Origin: Verrucomicrobiaceae bacterium
GTDB lineage: Bacteria; Verrucomicrobiota; Verrucomicrobiia; Verrucomicrobiales; Verrucomicrobiaceae
Length of the DNA: 64,000 nt
NCBI GenBank assembly: GCA_027490195.1
Contig: JAIXYN010000065.1
Span: forward strand, 62,001-126,000
Direction of reading: 5' to 3'
Shown here piece by piece: positions 42,996-51,941 of the stretch (position 1 is the stretch's first letter; each line of letters begins with the position of its first letter). A program made the position numbers and the translations under genes. A model generated the notes under the pieces. That model searched no databases. It saw only the letters and a program-made list of their open reading frames with translations, and was not told the DNA's origin.

Positions 42996-43766
42996 ATGCC
43001 GAACCTTGCCAAGCGTGAATGGGGCCCCTTGTTTGATGCCGTTTACGAAATGAACACTGCACGTGATCACGCGGACTTTTTGTCTGCCGTGGCCACGGGC
43101 ATGTCCCGCTTGATTCAGGCGGACCAGACCGTCGTTCACATCCTGGACCGAAAGACGAAAAGACTGGCCTTCCGCATGCTGCCGGAGTGTCGCTACTCGC
43201 AGTATGAGCTGGAGTATTATTCGGCAAATCCCGATGGCGACCCGCTGGTGGGGCACTTTGCCAAAACGGGTGACACCAAGGCGCGGCGCACGACGGATGT
43301 AATCAAGCTCAAGGATTACCTCGTCAGCCCCCACTACGTGAATTGCCAGCAGCGGCTCGGTTTCGTCCACACACTGGCGCTGCCGGTGAAAGTCAATGAC
43401 GACACTGTGGGGGCGCTTAGCTTTGACCGCTGTAAGTCCAACTTCACCAAGCGGCACTGTGCTTTGCTGGATGCCTTTGCTCCGCACTTCCTGCTAGCCT
43501 GGAGCCGCCATCCGGATCCGTGGCTGGCGGCGGAAAAAGCCAAAGCCCCGGATCGTGTGCGGCTGCGGCAGCTCGGACTCACCGCCCGCCAGGCGGACAT
43601 TCTCTTCTGGATGACGGAGGGAAAACAGAACCGCGAAATCGCGATGATCCTTGGCCGCAGCCTCGCGACCGTGCAGGAGCATGTGGAGAACATTCTGAAA
43701 AAATTGGGGCAGGAAAACAGACACTCCGCCACGGTGTTTGCGCTGCGGCACCTGGGTTCTGCGTAG
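42996..43766 (+). CDS. GAF-LuxR type transcription regulator
   Basis: The 256-aa protein has an N-terminal GAF-like sensor (about 20-170: FLSAVATGMSRLIQADQTVVHILD, LGFVHTLALPVKVNDDTVGALSF). A C-terminal LuxR-type helix-turn-helix follows (about 187-245: LGLTARQADILFWMTEGKQNREIAMI, TVQEHVENILKKLG). No receiver Asp is present, so it probably senses a small molecule directly. It sits just before two autotransporter genes, each preceded by the same palindrome. It could be their regulator; this is inference. Confidence 0.88.
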   Translation: MPNLAKREWGPLFDAVYEMNTARDHADFLSAVATGMSRLIQADQTVVHILDRKTKRLAFRMLPECRYSQYELEYYSANPDGDPLVGHFAKTGDTKARRTTDVIKLKDYLVSPHYVNCQQRLGFVHTLALPVKVNDDTVGALSFDRCKSNFTKRHCALLDAFAPHFLLAWSRHPDPWLAAEKAKAPDRVRLRQLGLTARQADILFWMTEGKQNREIAMILGRSLATVQEHVENILKKLGQENRHSATVFALRHLGSA

Positions 43767-43785
43767 CACTGGCGGCTCGCGCATT

Positions 43786-43810
43786 TCCCCCACGCATGGG
43801 GGTGTTCAAA
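43786..43810 (+). promoter_or_regulatory. Palindromic element, copy 1
   Basis: CCCCCA-CGCA-TGGGGG (43787-43802) followed by TGTTCAAA recurs, with one base changed, at 45497-45520. Both copies end exactly 36 bases before the ATG of an autotransporter gene and start about 20 bases after a stop codon. An operator is favoured over a terminator because no T-run follows. Confidence 0.5.
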
Positions 43811-43826
43811 TTTCGGGCTTCGGGTT

Positions 43827-43843
43827 AGGTGGTTCAGCCACCT
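43827..43843 (+). promoter_or_regulatory. Hairpin covering the ribosome-site region
   Basis: AGGTGG (43827-43832) pairs with CCACCT (43838-43843) around a TTCAG loop, three bases before ATG 43847. AGGTGG is the only purine-rich stretch near the start, so folding would hide it. The second autotransporter leader lacks this hairpin. Confidence 0.3.
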
Positions 43844-43846
43844 TCC

Positions 43847-45478
43847 ATGGAAACCGCATCCTCCTCATCGCACACCTCTCCGCCCTCCCGTCCGGCTCTT
43901 CGTCGGCGCTTCGGCTCTGTCAATTGGCTGCCCTGCGCTGCCCTGCTGTGGGCACTGCTCACACTCCTGCCGAATTCTGCGCATGCTGACATCACGGCTC
44001 TCCCTGTGCAAAGTGGAGCCAATGTGGTGATCAGCTATTCGGGCACCGTTGACCTTACTGGCATGTTTTCCGTGGGGCCGGAAGGCATCAGCAGTTACCT
44101 CAATCCGACGGTGGTACAGTACTTTTCTTCGGGTGGCGGAGGTGAACTTTACGGCTTCGTCCCGGTACCCGGGACCTCCTTTGGTACCGGCGGAGATAGC
44201 ACACCGAATTCAGTGTCAGGCCAGACCTTCGGAATCCATTTCAGTGCGAGTCTTGTTTACGTGCCTTCAGGCTATGTCTCCGGCGATCCGCTTTCGGGTT
44301 CCATGACCTTCACTGGTGCCACCTTGGCCAGCCTGGGACTTTTTGAATCCGGTACGTACACCTCCACCGTCACACCCAATTTTCGGTTCATTGTGACTTT
44401 CGGTCCGCCGCCTGAGCAGTTGTCCGCCATCACCACCGGCCTGCCGATGGCCAATGCCCTGGGGCAGATGCTCATCAATGCAGCAGGCACCGTCACCAAC
44501 GATCTCAACAATCACCTCTTCTATCTCCGCGCTGGCCAAGGGGAGGAAGCCGCCGAAGAGGGCCTCGCCGCAGCTATGGACAATGGCGTGGTGATCGGTC
44601 AAGGCGACGGCGGAAATGGGCCCATAGCCAAGCAGGTGCCGCGTTCCCGTCGCTGGGAGGTCATCTCCACGGTGAACTACGGCAACATCCAGCTCAATGC
44701 CATCGGCGGTCAGGCCGGAGTGCAGATTGATGCCAGGGCACCCAGCATTGGCATTGAGCGTCATCTCACGCGCAGCCTCGCGCTTGGCTTTGCCACCTCC
44801 TTCCTCACCAGTGATCAGCGCTACACCGGCGGCATCGGCAGCCTGCATCTCGAAGGCCCGGCACTCTCCGCCTATTTCTCCTATGTGCGCAAAAACTACT
44901 GGAGCAGCCTGCTCTACAGCTTTGGCACCTATGAGATGGATTCCCGGCGCAATCCCGGCTTCGGCTTCCCCACTGCTTTGGGCACCACGCGTACCTACAC
45001 AAATTCAGTGCAGTACAACACCGGCTGGAACTTCCGCTTTCAGAACAACACCTTCGTCACCGGCCCCTTCGCGGGCATCGACTACCTGCACGGCAGTGTG
45101 GACGCCTACAGCGAAACCGGCGGTGGGCTGGCGGCCTTGCAATATGGGAAACAAAGCTACGAATCTCTCGTCTCCCGCGTGGGCTGGACCGCTTCCAAAA
45201 AAGTCCAGACCGACTGGGCCACCATCACCTCGCAGTTGCGTCTGAGCTACGAGCGACAAAACATGAAGAATAACGGCACCAGCGTCGCGCTGATCAATGC
45301 CCCCTTCAGCACCAGCGGCGGCCATCAATCCCCCGGCCAAGACTACATGGTGGCGGGTGCGGGGCTGAACTTTCAGTTCACTGACCGCTTTAACATGCTG
45401 TTCTTCTATCAAGGCCAGTTCTTCCGCAACAACCAGGAAGCCCACTTCGGCAGCGTGCGCTTCGGCTATAGCTTCTAG
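43847..45478 (+). CDS. Autotransporter-barrel outer-membrane protein, copy 1
   Basis: ATG 43847 (543 aa) is chosen because the second copy begins with the same METAS. A long N-terminal extension precedes a hydrophobic core (LPCAALLWALLTLLPNSAHA), an extended signal peptide as in many autotransporters. The passenger is short (about 50-195). From residue about 196 (TTGLPMANALGQM) to the end lies a beta-barrel nearly identical to that of the next gene, ending in RFGYSF, the terminal Phe recognised by the BAM machinery. Secretion to the cell surface is likely. The passenger function is unknown. Confidence 0.85.
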   Translation: METASSSSHTSPPSRPALRRRFGSVNWLPCAALLWALLTLLPNSAHADITALPVQSGANVVISYSGTVDLTGMFSVGPEGISSYLNPTVVQYFSSGGGGELYGFVPVPGTSFGTGGDSTPNSVSGQTFGIHFSASLVYVPSGYVSGDPLSGSMTFTGATLASLGLFESGTYTSTVTPNFRFIVTFGPPPEQLSAITTGLPMANALGQMLINAAGTVTNDLNNHLFYLRAGQGEEAAEEGLAAAMDNGVVIGQGDGGNGPIAKQVPRSRRWEVISTVNYGNIQLNAIGGQAGVQIDARAPSIGIERHLTRSLALGFATSFLTSDQRYTGGIGSLHLEGPALSAYFSYVRKNYWSSLLYSFGTYEMDSRRNPGFGFPTALGTTRTYTNSVQYNTGWNFRFQNNTFVTGPFAGIDYLHGSVDAYSETGGGLAALQYGKQSYESLVSRVGWTASKKVQTDWATITSQLRLSYERQNMKNNGTSVALINAPFSTSGGHQSPGQDYMVAGAGLNFQFTDRFNMLFFYQGQFFRNNQEAHFGSVRFGYSF

Positions 45479-45495
45479 CGCCAGTCGGTGTCCAA

Positions 45496-45520
45496 ACCCC
45501 CACACATGGGGGTGTTCAAA
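45496..45520 (+). promoter_or_regulatory. Palindromic element, copy 2
   Basis: ACCCCCA-CACA-TGGGGGT (45496-45513) then GTTCAAA matches the copy at 43786-43810 except for one base in the spacer and the outermost A. It again lies 36 bases before the METAS start codon. Outside this element the two upstream regions are unrelated, so conservation of sequence and spacing suggests function. Confidence 0.5.
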
Positions 45521-45556
45521 ATCCAAATCACCAATCAAAGTATACACTGATTTTTC

Positions 45557-47965
45557 ATGGAAACCGCATCCACATCTTCGCAAGCATCTTCACCAGCCGC
45601 CGACTCTTCTGCACCTGTGTCAGGGGGCTGTCCAGCCACGCAGCCTGGGGGCAGATTTCGCCTCTCGCTGGGCTCCTCGCTCATCTGTGCTCTGCTTGTT
45701 TTGGTGTTCACCCATGCACCACAGGAGACCATCGCTGGTTCTGGATCCGGCTCCACAGCCACCACTGCTGATACGGGTTCTGGTAGTGGGTCTGGCAGTG
45801 GTGGTGTGGGGATCGAAACCCTTCCTGGCCGTCGCTGGCACAATGGGGTTGGTGATGGGGTGGATAATCTCTGGACCACGGTCGAAAACTGGTGGGCCTG
45901 CAATCTGGACGGAGTTGGCATAAGAGCTGCGAATGCGGTAACGTCGTTCCCGACGGTCATCGACCCCGTCTATTTCGATGGCGGCAGCCGTTTTCCAAAC
46001 ACTGTCATGGGGGCCGACTTCACGGTGTTGAGCATCAATACCGCACCACCACTGATTCAAGGCTTCGTTGGTTCTCCTTTCATTGGTCCGCTAAGCATTG
46101 GTGGTAATAACACGCTGACCATCACTGGTGACAACGCGATCGACGTCAGCAACCCCGCTACCGGCAGTCTTGCCACGGGCCTCGTCACCATCAGCGTAAG
46201 CAGCCTCGTTTTCACCAGTGCCACGCCGACCATCACCGCCAACAACCCCGATGGCGTGCTCATCACCAGTCCGATCACCAGCGCTGGCGTTTTGACCAAG
46301 GCGGGCACAAGCTCGCTGACACTCACGGGCACCAGCGCCTACACCGGCGCGACGCATGTGGCGGCAGGCTCCCTGATCGTGAACGGCGCGCTGACCGACG
46401 GTGACAGCTTCACGGTTGATCGCGGAGCCATGCTGGCCGGAACGGGAACGATGACGCCTGCGGTGGATCAATCTTTCCTCATCAACGGCGCACTTAGCGT
46501 GGGAGATCCTCTGGTCGCGCCCACGCCATCGATCTTGTCGCTCACCACCAGCGGTGCTGGCTCTATAGTCATGGGTGTGGGCAGTGCCATCGTGGTCGAT
46601 CTCTTCACTGGGGCCGGTTTGGGAAACAACACGGCCATCAGCACGGCGGCCGACCAACTCAACCTGCACGGTCATCTTGATGCCAGCGCAGGTGGCACCC
46701 TCGTCATCGGCAATCCCAATGCCATGACCGCTTTCGCCATCGGGGATCAGTGGAAGGTGCTTGAACTCAACAGCGCCGGACCCAACGCGGGCAGCATCAC
46801 TGGAAATTTAGCCGTGGACAGCCGCATGCTGGGACTTGCCTATGGTCTTGCTGGAAGTTTGGACCAGACCACGGGTATCTACAGCATTGTGGACTACCGG
46901 GCTCAGACGACCGCAACAGATTCCGGCCTGCCCATGGCCAATGCGCAGGGGCAGATGCTCATCAATGCTGGGAACACTGTAACCAACGACCTGAACAACC
47001 ACCTCTTCAATCTCCGTGCGGGCGGTGGCGAGGAAGATTCGGACGGCAGCATCGCCTCCTCCATGGACGATGGAGTGGTTGTGGGGCAGGGGGACGGGTC
47101 GGAAGATCCCATCGCCCGCAAGATCAAGCGCAGCCGCCAGTGGGAAGTTTTCACCACGGTGAACTACGGGAATGTCAGACTCAGCGCCATCGGCGGCCAA
47201 GCCGGGGTGCAGGTCAGTGCGTGGGCACCCAGCATTGGTATTGAGAGGCATCTCTCGCGCGGCCTTGCGCTGGGCTTTGCGGCTTCGTTTCTCACCAGCG
47301 ATCAAAACTACACCGGCGGTCTTGGCAGCCTGCACCTCGAAGGCCCGGCGCTCTCTGCGTACATTTCCTTCGTTCGCAAAAACTACTGGAGCAGCCTGCT
47401 CTACAGCTTTGGCACTTATGAGATGGACTCTCGGCGCAATCCCGGCTTCGCCTTTCCCATGGCCTTTGGCACCACGCGCACCTACACCAACTCGGTGCAG
47501 TACAACACCGGGTGGAACTTCCGTTTTCAGAACGACACACTCGTCACCGGTCCCTTCGCGGGCATCGACTACCTGCATGGCAGCGTGGACGCCTACAGCG
47601 AAACCGGCGGCGGTCTGGCGGCCCTGCGCTACGGCAAACAAAGCTACGAATCTCTCGTCAGCCGCGTGGGTTGGTCGGCCAGCAAGAAAATCCAGACAGA
47701 CTGGGCCACCATCACACCGCAGGTGCTGTTGAGCTATGAGCGGCAGAATCTCAAGAACAACGGCACGAGCGTGGCATTGATCAATGCGCCCTTCAGCGCC
47801 AGTGGAGGTAACCAATCTCCGGGACAAGATTACATGGTGGCAGGAGCAGGTGTGAATTTTCAGTTCACCGACCGGCTCAACGTGCTGCTAAGCTATCAGG
47901 GCCAGTTCTTCCGCAACAACCAGGAAGCCCACTTCGGCAGCGTGCGTATTGGGTACAGCTTCTAA
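45557..47965 (+). CDS. Autotransporter-barrel outer-membrane protein, copy 2
   Basis: The 802-aa protein starts with an extended signal region (hydrophobic core SLICALLVLVFTHAP). The Gly/Ser-rich passenger is much larger than in copy 1. It contains an autotransporter-associated beta-strand repeat (LTKAGTSSLTLTGTSAYTGATHVAAGSLIVNGAL spans residues about 244-277), typical of a right-handed beta-helix. The last ~350 residues match the copy-1 barrel almost position for position and end RIGYSF. It follows copy 1 by 78 bp. A strong terminator lies at 47977-48005. Confidence 0.88.
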   Translation: METASTSSQASSPAADSSAPVSGGCPATQPGGRFRLSLGSSLICALLVLVFTHAPQETIAGSGSGSTATTADTGSGSGSGSGGVGIETLPGRRWHNGVGDGVDNLWTTVENWWACNLDGVGIRAANAVTSFPTVIDPVYFDGGSRFPNTVMGADFTVLSINTAPPLIQGFVGSPFIGPLSIGGNNTLTITGDNAIDVSNPATGSLATGLVTISVSSLVFTSATPTITANNPDGVLITSPITSAGVLTKAGTSSLTLTGTSAYTGATHVAAGSLIVNGALTDGDSFTVDRGAMLAGTGTMTPAVDQSFLINGALSVGDPLVAPTPSILSLTTSGAGSIVMGVGSAIVVDLFTGAGLGNNTAISTAADQLNLHGHLDASAGGTLVIGNPNAMTAFAIGDQWKVLELNSAGPNAGSITGNLAVDSRMLGLAYGLAGSLDQTTGIYSIVDYRAQTTATDSGLPMANAQGQMLINAGNTVTNDLNNHLFNLRAGGGEEDSDGSIASSMDDGVVVGQGDGSEDPIARKIKRSRQWEVFTTVNYGNVRLSAIGGQAGVQVSAWAPSIGIERHLSRGLALGFAASFLTSDQNYTGGLGSLHLEGPALSAYISFVRKNYWSSLLYSFGTYEMDSRRNPGFAFPMAFGTTRTYTNSVQYNTGWNFRFQNDTLVTGPFAGIDYLHGSVDAYSETGGGLAALRYGKQSYESLVSRVGWSASKKIQTDWATITPQVLLSYERQNLKNNGTSVALINAPFSASGGNQSPGQDYMVAGAGVNFQFTDRLNVLLSYQGQFFRNNQEAHFGSVRIGYSF

Positions 47966-47976
47966 TTGGCCAACAA

Positions 47977-48005
47977 AAAAGCGGTGCCAGAACGGCACCG
48001 CTTTT
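47977..48005. terminator. Bidirectional terminator between autotransporter and accA
   Basis: GCGGTGCC/GGCACCGC (47981-47988 and 47994-48001) has a 5-nt loop and is flanked by AAAA on one side and TTTT on the other, giving a T-run in both directions. It lies between two convergent genes. Confidence 0.9.
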
Positions 48006-48030
48006 CGCGAGGAAAATCTCTTTGGCTGGC

Positions 48031-48990
48031 TCAGCCTTCGGTGAACTGACCGAGGGCGCGGAATTTCTGGTAACGCTGTTCCAGCAACTGGGCGGTCGGA
48101 AGAGCGTTGAGCGTCTTGAGGGTGGAGAGCAGGGCGTCTTTCAACGCGCTGGCTGCGGCGAAGTGGTCGTTGTGCGCGCCGCCTAGAGGTTCGGGGACGA
48201 TGCCGTCGATGATGCCGAGCTTGGAGAGATCCTGGGCGCTGAGCTTGAGCGCAGAGGCGGCCTCAGGGGCGTGCTCGCGGTGCTTCCAGAGAATGGCGGC
48301 GCAGCCTTCTGGGCTGATGACGGAGTAATAAGCGTTTTCCATCATGAGCACGCGGTCTGCGATGCCGATGCCGAGGGCACCACCGCTGCCGCCCTCACCA
48401 ATGACGATGGCGATGACCGGGGTGCGCAGGGACATCATCTCGCGCAGATTGAAGGCGATAGCTTCCGCGATGTTGCGTTCTTCCGCACCGATGCCGGGGA
48501 AGGCTCCGGGGGTGTCGATGAGGGTGACGATGGGGAGGTTAAATTTTTCCGCCATGCGCATGAGGCGGAGGGCTTTGCGGTAGCCTTCGGGATGGGCGCT
48601 GCCGAAATTGCGCAGGAGGTTTTCCTTGGTGTCGCGGCCTTTCTGGTGACCGAGGATGGCCACGCGCTGACCACCGATGGTGGCAAAGCCGGCGGGCATG
48701 GCGTTGTCGTCGCCAATGTGGCGGTCACCGTGCAACTCCACGAACTCATCACAGATGTGCTTCACGTAATCGAGCATGAAGGGCCGGCCAATGTGGCGGG
48801 AGATCTGCACGCGCTGCCAAGGGGAGAGATTGGCGTGTATGTCACGCTGCAAGGTTTCGGACTTGGCTTCGAGATCGGCGATCTGCTGGGCGAGCTTGTC
48901 GCTGGGCTTGGCCGCGAGCTTCTTTTTGGCCTCCTCGATTTCTTCGCGAATTTTGATGATGGGTTTTTCGAATTCCAAAACTTGTTTCAT
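48031..48990 (-). CDS. accA: Acetyl-CoA carboxylase carboxyltransferase subunit alpha
   Basis: The 319-aa protein has normal AccA length and motifs throughout: LEFEKPIIKIREEIEE, SPWQRVQISRH, RPFMLDYVKHICDEFVELHGDR, GGQRVAILGHQKGRDTKENLLRNFG, PIVTLIDTPGAFPGIGAEERN, EGGSGGALGIGIADRVLMMENAYYSVISPEGCAAILWK. With AccD it transfers the carboxyl group from carboxybiotin to acetyl-CoA in the first step of fatty-acid synthesis. It lies 31 bp downstream of a LysM-protein gene on the same strand. accD is not in the window. Confidence 0.97.
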   Translation of the reverse strand: MKQVLEFEKPIIKIREEIEEAKKKLAAKPSDKLAQQIADLEAKSETLQRDIHANLSPWQRVQISRHIGRPFMLDYVKHICDEFVELHGDRHIGDDNAMPAGFATIGGQRVAILGHQKGRDTKENLLRNFGSAHPEGYRKALRLMRMAEKFNLPIVTLIDTPGAFPGIGAEERNIAEAIAFNLREMMSLRTPVIAIVIGEGGSGGALGIGIADRVLMMENAYYSVISPEGCAAILWKHREHAPEAASALKLSAQDLSKLGIIDGIVPEPLGGAHNDHFAAASALKDALLSTLKTLNALPTAQLLEQRYQKFRALGQFTEG

Positions 48991-49021
48991 AGCGGGCGGT
49001 TGGGAAAAGGGATGGGAGGGA

Positions 49022-49990
49022 TTATCTCACGAAGTTTAATTTTGACCCATTGCGCACGAGCGCAAAGAGTTCTTCGATGTCTTCACGGGCGAGAAAGATG
49101 CCCGTTTCAGCCGTGGGGGCGGGTGCTGGGGCTGGCATGACAGCCGGTGGGGCAGCAGAAGCGGTGGATTTTTTCGCAGCCGGACTCGCAGCCTTGGGTT
49201 CCTCCACCGGAAGAGCGCGTGCCACGGGTGGTGTGCGGATGCTGACGGTCGTGTTTGAACCCGTTTTCTTGCCTGAAAACCATTTTTCCGCATCGACGTA
49301 GTTCGGGTCGGTGGAGAGCACCGGCTTGCCATCGAAGATAGAGTTTTTCCCCGCGATGGTCATCTCTGCTGGCAGGCGCATGCTGGGCGTGAGGCGGATG
49401 TCTTTCGCATTGTAGACTTTGAAGATGTATTCCTTGTCACCGACTTTGCGCAGCAGCTTGACCTGCTTCTTGGAGACACTGACGAGGAGGTGGAAATCCA
49501 TCGGGATGATGGTGAGGTGGTCGCCGGGGTGCAGATTGAAGCTCATCAAGCCGCTGGAGCGGATGATAGAGTCCACGGTGGTGTCGAACTTGGTGGCGAT
49601 GGAATTCAGCGAATTGCCCGGCTGCACGATGTAGTCTTTCTTTCCGGCGGTGGAGTTCGCGGAGTAGAGCTGGTCCATGTTGATGTCACCAATGATGCGC
49701 ATGGCCTCGTCGCAGGTCTTGGAGTCGGGGAACTGCATGCAGAGTTTGTAGAGCGCATCACGGCCTTCGTCGATTTTGCCCTGATGGATGAGTTCGACGG
49801 CTGCTTCGAAACGACGTACTCCGGGGTCGATGCGAGGGCGGTCCTTGGCCTTCATGGAGGCGATGTCATGCTCCACCTGGCTCTCCTTGAGCAGGATGTT
49901 CATGTAAACCCAGTACCCCATCGCCAAGGTGCCCGCCACCAAGCCCACGGTGATGAGAAAAATCAGCAGTTTGATCTGGGTCTTAGCCAT
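49022..49990 (-). CDS. Membrane-anchored LysM-domain protein
   Basis: The 322-aa protein has an N-terminal membrane helix (LLIFLITVGLVAGTLAMGYWVYM). A helical segment with a TPR-like pair follows (FEAAVELIHQGKIDEGRDALYKL), then a LysM domain (about 117-163: YIVQPGNSLNSIATKF, DSIIRSSGL, LHPGDHLTI). A region recalling the N-terminal part of L,D-transpeptidases (FHLLVSVSKKQVKLL) comes next, but no HxxxSHGC catalytic motif is present. The C-terminus is Ala/Pro-rich. Peptidoglycan binding in the periplasm is the likely role. Confidence 0.78.
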   Translation of the reverse strand: MAKTQIKLLIFLITVGLVAGTLAMGYWVYMNILLKESQVEHDIASMKAKDRPRIDPGVRRFEAAVELIHQGKIDEGRDALYKLCMQFPDSKTCDEAMRIIGDINMDQLYSANSTAGKKDYIVQPGNSLNSIATKFDTTVDSIIRSSGLMSFNLHPGDHLTIIPMDFHLLVSVSKKQVKLLRKVGDKEYIFKVYNAKDIRLTPSMRLPAEMTIAGKNSIFDGKPVLSTDPNYVDAEKWFSGKKTGSNTTVSIRTPPVARALPVEEPKAASPAAKKSTASAAPPAVMPAPAPAPTAETGIFLAREDIEELFALVRNGSKLNFVR

Positions 49991-50013
49991 TGCGTGAACC
50001 TACAAACTACCAC

Positions 50014-50541
50014 TCAGCCCAGCAGGCCTCGGCGTTTGAAATCGAAGAGGTTGATGTTCTGGGACTTTTCGATCATCTCGACGGTGAACTTCAGCAGGCA
50101 GATTTCCCAGGTGTCGTCCACGCCTTGAATGACTGCACGCATCGGATTGCCCGAAGCGCGGATATTGTCGAGCAGCTTGCCCGTGACTTCTTCCATGGAT
50201 TCATGGATGATCTGCTCACTGATGTCTCCTTTGCGAAATTTGAAGCCGTATTTGAGGATGGCCAGCTTGTGGAGGTTGTCCCGGAGAAAGTCGCCAAACT
50301 CGGCCACTTCGGGTCCGAAGCCTTCAAAGTCAAACTGGCCGGGCAACTCCGGCCGCAGGATGAGGGGCTTCTCGGCCTCGATGCGGCCTTCTCGCACGCG
50401 CACGGCACCGACGGTATCCATGAGTTCGGTGACGATCTGAAACTCGAAATGGGTGCTGCCAAAGGTGTCGATGCGGCGGTCCGGCTCATGGAGCACCTGG
50501 GTGTTCTCCAGAGCGTATTGAATATCGAACTCGGTGGGCAT
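50014..50541 (-). CDS. Hypothetical conserved-looking cytoplasmic protein
   Basis: The 175-aa product has no signal peptide or membrane helix and mixes beta strands with helices. It starts MPTEFDIQYALENTQVLHEP. I do not recognise the family. It lies just upstream of the LysM-protein gene (23 bp gap) and accA on the same strand, so a three-gene transcription unit is likely. It is divergent from the RsmB-type methyltransferase at 50646. Confidence 0.6.
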   Translation of the reverse strand: MPTEFDIQYALENTQVLHEPDRRIDTFGSTHFEFQIVTELMDTVGAVRVREGRIEAEKPLILRPELPGQFDFEGFGPEVAEFGDFLRDNLHKLAILKYGFKFRKGDISEQIIHESMEEVTGKLLDNIRASGNPMRAVIQGVDDTWEICLLKFTVEMIEKSQNINLFDFKRRGLLG

Positions 50542-50645
50542 GTTTTGGGGGGTGGCGGAGAGTAAGCTGCTTCCACGCTGGGGCCAGTGATTTCTTGGCG
50601 GTGGCAGTTGTGCAGGGGATACGCCTGCGCCATGTCTCTCGTTCC

Positions 50646-51941
50646 ATGAAACTCCCCCCCCACCTGCTCGACGAAATCATCCTCTCACTCGGAGAGGTGT
50701 TTGTGGGAAAACGGTATGCCGACAAGGTGATCGAGTTTACCTTCAAGCGGCACCGCAAGTGGGGCAGCCGCGACCGGCGCATTTTCGCAGAGTCTATTTA
50801 TGAGTGCGTACGCTGGTGGCGCTGGTTCTGGTACCTGGCCGGTCTGCCTGACGAAGAGCACACGCAGCCGGAGAACATCACCCCGGAGCGTCTCTGGCGG
50901 GTGTGGGCCGCCTATTGGATTTCCAATGGTCGTGATCTGCCCAAGGATGAAACCGCGCCCGAGGTAAAGCCCGAAGATGTGATGAAACGTGCCAAAGCAG
51001 GCGCATCTCCTGCCATCCGTGCCGCAATTCCGGACTGGCTTGAAGCACGTGGCAGCCTCGAGCTGGGGGCTGCATGGCCCGCGCTGCGCGAGTCGCTGAA
51101 TCTGCCGGCGGATGTGTTCATGCGCGTGAACACGATCAAAAACGACCGCCGTGCCCTGCGCGAGCGTCTGGGACAGGAGGGCTACGAAACCGAAGCCGTG
51201 GACCAGGTTCCCAGTGCCCTGCGTCTGAAGCAGCGGGCGAATTTGTTTGGCACCGACTCCTACAAGGCCGGCTTGTTTGAGGTGCAGGATGCCGCCTCTC
51301 AGCTTATCGCGCCATTTTTGCAGCCAGAACCCGGCATGCGGGTCATCGATGCCTGCGCTGGTGGCGGTGGCAAGGCGCTGCACATGGCGGCTATCATGCG
51401 CAACAAGGGCCGCCTGCTGGCGCTGGACATCCATGGATGGAAACTGGCCGAGCTGCGCAAGCGCGCCTCACGCGCCGGGGTGGACATTATCGAAGCGCGC
51501 GAGATCGAAGGCTCCAAAACCGTGAAGCGACTCGCGCAAAAGGCGGATCGTGTGCTGCTTGACGTGCCATGCTCCGGAATGGGCGTGCTGCGCCGCAATC
51601 CAGACGCCAAGTGGAAACTGAGCGATGTCGAGATCGATCGTCTCATTGCCCTCCAGGCCGAGATCCTCGAAAGCTACAGCCGCATGGTCGCCCCCGGCGG
51701 AAAGCTGGTCTATGCCACGTGCAGCATCCTGCCTAGCGAAAATGAACGTCAGGTGCAGGCATTCCTGGCCAAGCACGGTGATGAATGGACGCTGGAAGAG
51801 GAACTCCACCGCACGCCTGAGACCGGCGCGTTTGACGGCTTTTACGCAGCGAGGTTGCTGCGCAAAAATGTCGAAACCAGAACGAGGAATGAAGAAGAAA
51901 GTCCGAATGACGAAGCTGTGACGGATGCTCCAGGCGTTTAG
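50646..51941 (+). CDS. RsmB/NOP2-family RNA m5C methyltransferase
   Basis: ATG 50646 gives 431 aa, starting MKLPPHLLDEIILSLG; an upstream in-frame start would add 17 residues. The SAM-binding motif is VIDACAGGGGKALHMA. The two catalytic cysteines are in VLLDVPCSGMGVLRRNPDAKW and LVYATCSILPSENE, as in RsmB-type 16S rRNA C5-cytosine methyltransferases. The N-terminal helical region resembles the NusB-like part of these enzymes. The last ~24 residues (from VETRTRNEEE) are encoded by an intergenic repeat-like element (51870-52051), so the C-terminus has been extended. RNA target unknown. Confidence 0.88.
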   Translation: MKLPPHLLDEIILSLGEVFVGKRYADKVIEFTFKRHRKWGSRDRRIFAESIYECVRWWRWFWYLAGLPDEEHTQPENITPERLWRVWAAYWISNGRDLPKDETAPEVKPEDVMKRAKAGASPAIRAAIPDWLEARGSLELGAAWPALRESLNLPADVFMRVNTIKNDRRALRERLGQEGYETEAVDQVPSALRLKQRANLFGTDSYKAGLFEVQDAASQLIAPFLQPEPGMRVIDACAGGGGKALHMAAIMRNKGRLLALDIHGWKLAELRKRASRAGVDIIEAREIEGSKTVKRLAQKADRVLLDVPCSGMGVLRRNPDAKWKLSDVEIDRLIALQAEILESYSRMVAPGGKLVYATCSILPSENERQVQAFLAKHGDEWTLEEELHRTPETGAFDGFYAARLLRKNVETRTRNEEESPNDEAVTDAPGV

